Positions 9,146 to 14,536 of a DNA stretch of 14,536 bases are shown one piece after another. The DNA comes from Pseudomonadota bacterium. GTDB lineage: Bacteria > Pseudomonadota > Gammaproteobacteria > Xanthomonadales > Xanthomonadaceae. The stretch spans positions 1 to 14,536 of the forward strand of contig JAEXTE010000461.1 of the NCBI GenBank assembly GCA_023453655.1. The letters run 5' to 3'. The translations under genes were made by a program, and so were the position numbers. Numbering within the stretch: the stretch's first letter is position 1; every line of letters starts with the position of its first letter. Under the pieces are notes generated by a model. It searched no databases. It was not told where the DNA came from and was given only the letters and a program-made list of their open reading frames with translations.

Positions 9146-10027
9146 TTACTGCGGCAGGACTTCCATGGTGGCGACGTAGGACAGCCGTCGCCGCGTCGCC
9201 TCGGCGGCCGAGGGCCTGTCGTCCTGCACGCTGGTTTCGAGCCAGTAGAGGCCCGGCTCCGGCCAGGTGACGCGCAGCAGCCCGTCGGCATCGGTGGTCG
9301 CCATGATCTCGTCCTGCGCGTTGCGGTAGCGGGTGCCGCCGCGCACGATTTCGAACTCCAGGCCCCCGGCGGGCTGGCCATCGACCAGCACGCGGAAGCT
9401 GGCTTCCTCGCCCGCGAACAGGTCGTTGAAATGGGTCACCGGGACCAGCTCGATGCCCTGGCCGGTCGGTGCGAGCGCGCCCTCGTCCGGCGCACCGTTG
9501 GTGACGAAGGTTTCCACCCGGCCCACGGTCTGGGTGACCTCGAGGTTCTGCGCATTGGCAGGCACCTTGGTCTTGAGATCTTCGGCGGTGGCGCTGCGCA
9601 GGAAGCCGCCGCGCGTCTCCGGCGGCGCGCCGGGGCCGCTCGTCGGCTTGCCCTCGGCCTCCGCCCGCGCCTTGGCGGCGAGACTCTCCGGCGTGTCCCA
9701 GCGCACCGACAACCCGGCGTTGACGTTGGCGATGCGGTAGGTGCCGGCCTGCGCCAGCTGCACGTCGAAGGTGCTGCGGTACTTGCCGGTGCTTCCGTTC
9801 TTCAGCTCGACCTTGCTGCCGTCCGGCGCGGTCGCGGTGACGTTGTCCAGGCGCATCGGCACGTGGTCGGGGAAGAACAGCTGGTTGGACACCGCGGCGT
9901 CGAAGGTCACCCACACGTCGTTGCCGTTGACCACGGCCTGCGAGGGGATGATCCATTGCTTGTGCGCGGACGCGGCCAGCGGCAGCAGCGCAGCGGCGGC
10001 AAGGGCGAGCAGGGAGAGACGCTTCAT
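9146..10027 (-). CDS. DUF4198 domain periplasmic protein
   Basis: A 293-residue exported protein of the DUF4198 family, which has distant likeness to the NikM/CbiK-type and GH25-like beta-sandwich domains of metal transport proteins; no member has a firmly established function known to me. The signal peptide (MKRLSLLALAAAALLPLAASA) is typical, with predicted cleavage after residue 21, giving a mature protein that starts H22-K-Q-W. The middle holds a beta-rich region (residues ~35-115), a linker, and a C-terminal domain resembling an Ig-like/carboxypeptidase-regulatory fold (VDGQPAGGLEFEIVRGGTRYRN, then DADGLLRVTWPEPGLYWLETS). AGGAG at 10035-10039, 7 bases before the ATG, fixes the start. It is the fourth gene of the operon, 35 bases after DUF2271. 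Its place suggests a periplasmic metal- or chelate-handling role. Confidence 0.85.
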   Translation of the reverse strand: MKRLSLLALAAAALLPLAASAHKQWIIPSQAVVNGNDVWVTFDAAVSNQLFFPDHVPMRLDNVTATAPDGSKVELKNGSTGKYRSTFDVQLAQAGTYRIANVNAGLSVRWDTPESLAAKARAEAEGKPTSGPGAPPETRGGFLRSATAEDLKTKVPANAQNLEVTQTVGRVETFVTNGAPDEGALAPTGQGIELVPVTHFNDLFAGEEASFRVLVDGQPAGGLEFEIVRGGTRYRNAQDEIMATTDADGLLRVTWPEPGLYWLETSVQDDRPSAAEATRRRLSYVATMEVLPQ

Positions 10028-10062
10028 CGGAATGCTCCTGGGGAATCGGAAAGGGGCCACGC

Positions 10063-10578
10063 TCAGGGCGTGAGGCGCAGCGACACCGCGCCGAGTTCGC
10101 TGCTGCCCTGGGCGCGGCCCGCTTGCGGCGCGGTCACCGGCCAGGTGAAGGGGATCTTGAGCAGTTCGCGCCCGCCGACCTCGCGCACCGCCTCGACCAC
10201 CAGCGTGTACTGCCCGGGCGCCAGCTTCGCCAGTTCCGGATGCGAATCGTCGAAGCCAAGCTCGTGCGTGCCCGCAGGCCGGGTGGGCCCGGTCACGCCA
10301 TCCACCGGCACCTTCAGCGCGCGTCCGGACTTGCGCCACCACTGGCGCAGGTCGGGCAGCCACTTGGTGCCGTGGCCTTCGCTGGTGTCCTTGCTCAGGT
10401 ACCACACGGCGAGGTTGGCCGCGTGCTGGCCGCCCGCGCCTTCGACGAACACGGCGACGTAGGGACGGTGGTACTCGGCCACCTTCAGCTGCGGAATCTG
10501 CACCGAAACGGTGACGTCCGCGGCCTGGGCCGGAAAGGCGAGCAGGCTGCCCAGGGCGACGGTCAGCTGGATGCGCAT
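10063..10578 (-). CDS. DUF2271 periplasmic protein, possible covalent FMN carrier
   Basis: A 171-residue exported protein. The signal peptide (MRIQLTVALGSLLAFPAQA) is cleaved near residue 19 or 20. The DUF2271 pattern follows: VSVQIPQLKVAEYHRPYVAVFVE (25-47), NLAVWYLSKD (55-64), KWLPDLRQWWRKSG (72-85), DGVTGPTRPAGTHELGFD (93-110) and LAPGQYTLVVEAVREVGGRELLKIPF (119-144). The segment D93-G-V-T-G-P-T99 closely resembles the ApbE acceptor motif Dxx(S/T)GA(T/S), with Pro in place of Ala, and an apbE gene lies two genes downstream. GAGG at 10585-10588, 6 bases upstream, supports the ATG. It starts 22 bases after the PepSY gene. A periplasmic electron-carrier role is inferred. Confidence 0.85.
   Translation of the reverse strand: MRIQLTVALGSLLAFPAQAADVTVSVQIPQLKVAEYHRPYVAVFVEGAGGQHAANLAVWYLSKDTSEGHGTKWLPDLRQWWRKSGRALKVPVDGVTGPTRPAGTHELGFDDSHPELAKLAPGQYTLVVEAVREVGGRELLKIPFTWPVTAPQAGRAQGSSELGAVSLRLTP
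10282..10302 (-). other. Candidate ApbE flavinylation site in the DUF2271 protein
   Basis: These 21 bases encode D93-G-V-T-G-P-T99. Known ApbE targets carry Dxx(S/T)GA(T/S), with FMN on the last Thr or Ser, which would be T99 here. Proline at the Ala position is a departure from that consensus and could weaken or abolish modification. Confidence 0.45.
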
Positions 10579-10600
10579 GGCGAACCTCGTGGTGTCGGAA

Positions 10601-11248
10601 TCAGTGGATGAACAGCAGCGCCAGCAGCACCGGCACCAGCAGGCCCAGGCCCACCCAGGGCCAGGTCGTGGGGCGCTGGCGCGCGTGCATCTGCAGCAGC
10701 AGCAGGCCGGTGATGGTGAACACCACGCAGGCCAGGGCGAAGATATCGATGAACCAGCCCCAGGCCGGCCCGGTGTTGCGACCCTTGTGCAGGTCGTTGA
10801 GGTAGGAGATCGCGCCACGGTCGGTGCGCTCGTACTCCACCTCGCCGCTGCCGCGGTCGATGCTCAGCCAGGCATCGTGGCCAGGGCCGGGCATCGACAG
10901 GTAGACCTCGCTCTCGGACCACTCGGCCTCGCGGCGGCCGATCGATGCGTCGAGCGCGTTCGACAGCCAGTCCGCCACCTCGCGCTGCAGCGGCGCACTG
11001 CCCTCGTCCGGCCCGCCCGCCAGCGCCCGCAGCAGGGGCGCGGGCAGGGTCGCGACGCGGTTGTCCACGCGCGGCTCGCCCTCGATCTTCGCGGCGTGGT
11101 TGAGGGTGATGCCGGTCACCGCGAACAGCAGCATCCCGACCAGGCAGACGGCCGAGCTGATCCAGTGCCACTGGTGCAGCGTGCGCAGCCAGAAGCCGCG
11201 CCGCTGCTGGCGGCCCAGGTCGGGTGTCGAAGCGGATCGTGGCGACAT
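10601..11248 (-). CDS. PepSY-associated transmembrane protein (putative haem-binding electron conduit)
   Basis: A 215-residue inner-membrane protein of the PepSY_TM type. The first helix at about 28-50 ([24 protein letters not shown]) is followed by a periplasmic domain of ~110 residues with a PepSY-like strand pair ([17 protein letters not shown]) and [11 protein letters not shown]. Two further helices lie at about 163-188 and 196-214. Histidines H25/H28, H51, H154 and H188 sit at or near membrane edges, as expected for b-type haem ligands in PepSY ferric reductases such as FoxB/PiuB; haem binding here is inferred. Proteins of this kind pass electrons across the membrane to reduce ferric siderophores. 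It starts 26 bases after the receptor gene with only a weak ribosome site. There is no flavodoxin domain in this chain; it is encoded separately at the operon end. Confidence 0.87.
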   Translation of the reverse strand: MSPRSASTPDLGRQQRRGFWLRTLHQWHWISSAVCLVGMLLFAVTGITLNHAAKIEGEPRVDNRVATLPAPLLRALAGGPDEGSAPLQREVADWLSNALDASIGRREAEWSESEVYLSMPGPGHDAWLSIDRGSGEVEYERTDRGAISYLNDLHKGRNTGPAWGWFIDIFALACVVFTITGLLLLQMHARQRPTTWPWVGLGLLVPVLLALLFIH

Positions 11249-11274
11249 GCTGCGGGCTTCGGTGCGGGGACGGG

Positions 11275-13752
11275 TCAGAAGTCGACGTTGACGCTCAGCC
11301 AGACGCTGCGGGCCTTGTCCTTGTTGTTGTAGTGGTCGAAGTACAGCACCTCGTTGGTGCCGTCCTCGTAGACCCCGTCGGCATTGAGGTCGCTGAACTC
11401 CGTATCGTAGGTGGTGAAGTCGCGGTCGAGCAGGTTGTTGACGCGCGCGTTGAGGGTCACCGACCCGGCGACCGCCCAGGACGCGCCCAGGTGCAGCACG
11501 GCGAAGTCGCGGTAGTAGCGCGACTGGCCGGTGACCGGATGCTGGTCGGCATAGCGCTTCGAATGCGCCTGCGCGGTCAGGAACAGGTTGAAGCGCTCGC
11601 TGGCGCGCCAGTCCAGGGTGGCGTTGGCCATGTGCCGCGCGGTGTCGGTAAGCGGCAGGCCGGCGTCGACGCCGCTCTTCTGCTCGCTGTCGGTGAAGGT
11701 GTAGTTCAGGCGCAGGCCGAGGCTGTCGGCCAGCTGCCAGCGCGAGGCGACCTCGGCGCCCTGGATCACCGCCTTGTCGATGTTCACCGTGCGCGTGCTG
11801 TTGGCGTAGCCCAGCTCGGCGTACTCGCCGCTGGCGCTGCAGGCCTGGGCGGTGCCCGTGCCGCAGGGCTGCGAGGTGATCTTGTCGTCGAAGGTGTTGT
11901 GGAACAGGGTGGCGTTGAAGTCGTGGCCGGCGGCATGGCGCCAGTACACCGCCAGCTCCATGCTGGTGCTGGTCTCGGGCTGCAGGTCGGGGTTGCCGAA
12001 CATGGGGGTCGTGCCCTGGCCGCCGAAGCCGACCACGCCGTCGTAGAGCTGGGTGGTCTTGGGCGTCTTGAAGCCGGTGCTCACGCCGCCCTTGACCGTC
12101 CAGCGCTCGTCGAGGTCGTACACGCCGTACAGGCGCGGGCTGACGTGGTTGCCGAACACCTTGTGGTCGTCGTAGCGCAGGCCACCGGTGATCGACAGCG
12201 GCGCGAACACCGTCCACGTGTCCTCGACGAACACCGAGTACATGTCATGGTCCTGCACGCCGCCGGGCCGGCCGGACTCCATGCCGAACACGCCGTCGGT
12301 GAGCTCGCCGCGGATCAGCTGCGCGCCGACCACCGCCACGTGCTGGCCGGCCGCCTCGAACGGGATGTCGACCTTGGCATCGAGGGTGTACTGCGCGCTT
12401 TCCAGGGTGCGCGCCGGACGCGGCAGGAAGCCCAGCAGCTGCTGGTACTGCGCATCGTCCAGGTACTCGCGCAACAGGGCGAGCTTGGCCGCTTCGGACT
12501 GGTTGTTCCACGCGTTCGAGTTGGGGAAGGCGCCGGTGCTGCCCGGGGCGCAATAGCCGTTCCCGCCCACGCTGCCGCCGAGGCCGGTGCAGGCGGTGTT
12601 CCAGAGCTGCTGCAGCTGCTGGCGCTCGTCCACGGTGAAGGGCAGGGTGCGGCCTTCGTTGCGCGTTTCCACGCGCGAGAGCGAGACGAAGCTGGTGGCG
12701 CGCTCCCAGCCGCCCTCGTGGGTCAGCGACCACGCGTCGCGGGTGAATTCCTGGCTGGGGGCGTAGCCGGCGCGCGGCTCGATGCGGCCGCTGTTGCCCA
12801 CGCGCAGCACCGCGCCGTAGTTGTCGACGGTGCCAACCGGGTATTCCTCGACGCCCTGGTCGTTGATCTTGATCGAGTTGTCGTACTCCTGGCGGGAGCC
12901 GTCGTAGGCGAAGCTGATCGTCTGGCGGTCGTCCGGCGTCCAGGTCAGGGTGAGGCCGGCGGCCTTGTTGGTGTTGTCCACGGTCTTGCCGCCGGCGCCG
13001 AAACCGAGCGCGCGCGAATGCGATTCGCCGGCCGGGTCGACCACGTCGTCGTAGCGCGGGTTGGACGCGTCGCGCTCGTACCAGCTGCCGCGGACGGCCA
13101 GGCCCAGCCTCCCGGGCACCAGCGGCCCGGTCGCGAACACGTCGGCGGTGGCGTCGTCGCCGAACTCGCTGCGGGTCTCGAAGGTGCGGCCGACGGTCGC
13201 CGAGCCCGTCCAGGCATCGAGGACGCGCTTGGTGATGATGTTGATCACGCCGCCCATCGCATCGGCGCCGTAGAGCGTGGACATCGGGCCGCGGATCACT
13301 TCGATGCGCTCGATCGCGTCCAGCGGCGGAATGTGGTTGAACTGGTTGCCGCCGAAGTTGTTGGGGTAGATGTCGCCGTGGTTGTTCTGGCGGCGGCCGT
13401 CGATCAGGATCAGGGTGTAATCCGAACCCATGCCGCGCATCGAGATCGAGCCCTGGCCGGTCTTGTCGCGGGTCTCGCCGATGTCCACGCCCTCCAAGTC
13501 GCGCACCGCGTCGAGCAGGGTCATGTAGGGCCGCCTGGCCAGTTCCTCCCGGGTGACCACGCTGATGCTGGCGGGCGCGTCGGTGATCTTCTGCTCGAAG
13601 CCGGCGGCGGTGACCACCACCGCGTCGAAGTCCACCGGATCGGGCGCGGGGGCGGGCGCCGGGGCGGCCAGGGCGGGAGCGGCGAGGCCCAGGGTGAGGG
13701 CGCAGGCGAGGGGCGAACGGCGCAGCAGGGCGCGCAGGGAATTCGGGGTCAT
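11275..13752 (-). CDS. TonB-dependent outer-membrane receptor, CirA/FepA-like (ferric siderophore)
   Basis: An 825-residue outer-membrane transporter. The signal peptide (to about A30) is followed by an Ala-Pro run and the TonB box DAVVVTA (43-49). The plug domain (about 55-175) has [56 protein letters not shown] and GGVINIITK. The remainder is a 22-strand beta-barrel ending in LSVNVDF, with the terminal Phe needed for insertion. The plug most resembles E. coli CirA, pointing to a ferric catecholate or a related ferric chelate; the exact ligand cannot be told. Cysteine pairs C388/C401 and C630/C638 lie in loop-like Gly-rich stretches and could be disulfides. It is the first gene of the operon, behind a Fur-like box, which supports iron as cargo. 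The ATG at 13752 fits the signal peptide; ribosome binding is weak. Confidence 0.93.
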   Translation of the reverse strand: MTPNSLRALLRRSPLACALTLGLAAPALAAPAPAPAPDPVDFDAVVVTAAGFEQKITDAPASISVVTREELARRPYMTLLDAVRDLEGVDIGETRDKTGQGSISMRGMGSDYTLILIDGRRQNNHGDIYPNNFGGNQFNHIPPLDAIERIEVIRGPMSTLYGADAMGGVINIITKRVLDAWTGSATVGRTFETRSEFGDDATADVFATGPLVPGRLGLAVRGSWYERDASNPRYDDVVDPAGESHSRALGFGAGGKTVDNTNKAAGLTLTWTPDDRQTISFAYDGSRQEYDNSIKINDQGVEEYPVGTVDNYGAVLRVGNSGRIEPRAGYAPSQEFTRDAWSLTHEGGWERATSFVSLSRVETRNEGRTLPFTVDERQQLQQLWNTACTGLGGSVGGNGYCAPGSTGAFPNSNAWNNQSEAAKLALLREYLDDAQYQQLLGFLPRPARTLESAQYTLDAKVDIPFEAAGQHVAVVGAQLIRGELTDGVFGMESGRPGGVQDHDMYSVFVEDTWTVFAPLSITGGLRYDDHKVFGNHVSPRLYGVYDLDERWTVKGGVSTGFKTPKTTQLYDGVVGFGGQGTTPMFGNPDLQPETSTSMELAVYWRHAAGHDFNATLFHNTFDDKITSQPCGTGTAQACSASGEYAELGYANSTRTVNIDKAVIQGAEVASRWQLADSLGLRLNYTFTDSEQKSGVDAGLPLTDTARHMANATLDWRASERFNLFLTAQAHSKRYADQHPVTGQSRYYRDFAVLHLGASWAVAGSVTLNARVNNLLDRDFTTYDTEFSDLNADGVYEDGTNEVLYFDHYNNKDKARSVWLSVNVDF

Positions 13753-13868
13753 GGGCTCGTGTGCAGGCGTGGGGCGACCTGGACGGCGGGGCGGGCGCGA
13801 TTGGCTGGCGGCCGGGCCGGACGCGGGGAGGAAGGGCGGGGATCGCGGCTAGCGGCGGGGCGGGGCCT

Positions 13869-13881
13869 GGCCCGGCGGGCC
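13869..13881 (-). other. Short GC hairpin in the receptor leader
   Basis: GGCCC pairs with GGGCC around a 3-base loop. It lies in the roughly 200-base leader expected between the Fur-controlled promoter and the receptor ATG. The rest of the 13753-13957 leader is very GC-rich and shows no riboswitch or small ORF that I can recognise. Confidence 0.3.
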
Positions 13882-13964
13882 GGCATCGCATGACGGAGGG
13901 GCAATGGAGTGCGCGGGGCGCATCGGACGGATCCACGAGGGCGGCAAGGGCGCCCGACGTGAAA

Positions 13965-13994
13965 ATGTTAAACGAGAATCGCTCTCAAACGCAA
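13965..13994 (-). promoter_or_regulatory. Promoter of the iron-uptake operon
   Basis: On the minus strand, TTGCGT (13989-13994) and TAACAT (13965-13970) are separated by 18 bases, a plausible sigma-70 pair in the only AT-rich patch upstream of the receptor. Transcription would begin near 13958, leaving a leader of about 205 bases before the ATG at 13752. The Fur-like palindrome fills the spacer. Confidence 0.5.
13971..13989. promoter_or_regulatory. Fur-box-like operator
   Basis: AACGAGAATCGCTCTCAAA has the 7-1-7 Fur layout with a GAGA-n5-TCTC core centred at 13980. It resembles the GAGAAT/ATTCTC style of Fur box seen in xanthomonads more than the E. coli consensus. It lies between the candidate -35 and -10, so iron-loaded Fur would block RNA polymerase. 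Confidence 0.7.
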
Positions 13995-14022
13995 TCTCAA
14001 CTGCGTTCTGCCGGGCCGGTCG

Positions 14023-14035
14023 GGACAATCTGTCC
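14023..14035 (-). terminator. Weak hairpin after the Rieske gene
   Basis: GGACA and TGTCC pair around 3 bases starting 12 bases after the Rieske stop codon. The stem is short and lacks a T-run, so read-through into the iron operon cannot be excluded. Confidence 0.25.
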
Positions 14036-14046
14036 GGGCGAGGGCT

Positions 14047-14379
14047 TCAGTCGCGGTCGTCGCGGGCCCAGACCCCGCCGGCCTCGGTCTTCACCGGGAA
14101 CCTGGCCACCGGTTCGTAGGCCGGAGCGCACAGCGGACGTCCCTCGCGCACGTCGAAGCGGGCACCGTGCAGCACGCACACCACGCTGCCCTCGCCGGGA
14201 TCGAAGTCGCCGGACGAGAGTTCGAAGTCCTCGTGGCTGCACTTGTCCTCGAGCGCGTAGAGGTCGCCGTCGAGGTTGAACACCACGATCCCGGCGCCGG
14301 TCACCTCGTCGAAGGCGGTGCGCATCTCGCCGGGCAACAGCTCGGCCGTGGCGCAGACGTAGGTCCAGGTGCCGCTCAT
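14047..14379 (-). CDS. Rieske [2Fe-2S] ferredoxin-like protein
   Basis: A 110-residue soluble Rieske protein without signal peptide or membrane anchor. The cluster ligands are C47-x-H49 (KCSHEDF) and C68-x-x-H71 (VCVLHGARFD), the classic CxH...CxxH arrangement, followed by GRPLCAPAYEPVARFPV, typical of NirD/dioxygenase-ferredoxin-like electron carriers. It would shuttle electrons in the cytoplasm to an unidentified partner. Its ATG overlaps the TGA of the upstream gene by 4 bases, so the two are translationally coupled. From memory, a Rieske gene of this size and a GNAT gene often sit in the suf Fe-S assembly operon of Xanthomonadaceae; the part that would show this is outside the window. Confidence 0.9.
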   Translation of the reverse strand: MSGTWTYVCATAELLPGEMRTAFDEVTGAGIVVFNLDGDLYALEDKCSHEDFELSSGDFDPGEGSVVCVLHGARFDVREGRPLCAPAYEPVARFPVKTEAGGVWARDDRD

Positions 14380-14536
14380 GCGGTCGCTCCCGCCAGCGGC
14401 TTTTCCAGCACCTCGAAGCGCAGGTCGTCGCGCAGCGGGATGCCGAAGCGTTCGTCGCCGTAGGGGAAGGGCTTGAGGATGCCGGTGCGGCGGTAGCCGC
14501 GACGCTGGTACCAGGCGATCAACTCGTCGCGCACGT
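14376..14536 (-). CDS. GNAT-family N-acetyltransferase-like protein, C-terminal part
   Basis: Only the last 53 residues are in the window; the 5' end lies beyond base 14536. The visible WYQRRGYRRTG followed by LKPFPYGDERFG and LRFEVLEKPL is the typical end of a GNAT acetyltransferase, with the 'a-x-Y-x-r-x-G-Y-x-x-t' C-terminal helix and strand. The substrate cannot be inferred. The stop codon overlaps the Rieske start (ATGA). Confidence 0.7.
   Translation of the reverse strand, partial: VRDELIAWYQRRGYRRTGILKPFPYGDERFGIPLRDDLRFEVLEKPLAGATA

Noticed and set aside
10063..10302. DUF2271 protein as the soluble siderophore-binding partner
   Set aside because: Nothing in the sequence suggests a periplasmic binding protein fold; at 171 residues it is too short and it matches DUF2271 along its length.
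11224..13893. 889-residue open frame on the plus strand opposite the receptor gene
   Set aside because: Its Val/Gly/Ala/His-rich product has no domain, while the minus-strand frame is a complete TonB-dependent receptor. It is an antisense shadow.
13753..13957. Riboswitch in the receptor leader
   Set aside because: I looked for cobalamin, TPP and FMN riboswitch core sequences and recognised none; only a short GC hairpin is present.

Overview
The window is about 70% GC, densely coded and free of mobile elements, rRNA, tRNA or CRISPR. The fused cysNC gene, the GlsB/YeaQ-type membrane protein, the secreted ComEA-like HhH protein, the HutD/Ves protein and start codons lying a few bases after a GCTACAnT box all fit a gammaproteobacterium of the Xanthomonadaceae/Lysobacteraceae (Lysobacter, Luteimonas or Pseudoxanthomonas type). 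That placement is inferred from gene content and style; the genus is not determined.

Layout. (1) 1-3038, plus strand: cysD and cysNC, the ATP sulfurylase/APS kinase module of sulfate assimilation. (2) 3198-5088, minus strand: a small three-helix membrane protein and an M20 zinc dipeptidase, with a good intrinsic terminator between them. (3) 5293-6489, plus strand: a secreted helix-hairpin-helix (ComEA-like) protein and an orphan HutD/Ves-family cupin read from an apparently leaderless promoter. (4) 6515-13752, minus strand: a tight six-gene operon, in transcription order a TonB-dependent CirA/FepA-like receptor, a PepSY-type membrane protein, a DUF2271 periplasmic protein, a DUF4198 periplasmic protein, an ApbE FMN transferase and a membrane-tethered CysJ-like diflavin reductase. 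A Fur-box-like palindrome inside a plausible promoter (13965-13994) lies upstream. (5) 14047-14536, minus strand: a Rieske [2Fe-2S] ferredoxin overlapping by 4 bases the end of a GNAT-like gene that runs off the window.

The six-gene operon is the most interesting part. My working model is an iron-starvation-induced ferric-siderophore import and reduction machine. The receptor brings the ferric chelate into the periplasm. The cytoplasmic diflavin reductase takes electrons from NAD(P)H and passes them to haem in the His-rich PepSY membrane protein. These reach a periplasmic flavoprotein, probably DUF2271, whose D-G-V-T-G-P-T sequence resembles the site where ApbE attaches FMN covalently. Each domain assignment is well supported; the electron path and the flavinylation of DUF2271 are inference. 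Similar clusters exist in other proteobacteria and have, as I recall, been noted in surveys of ApbE-linked flavinylation, but to my knowledge they are little characterised biochemically.
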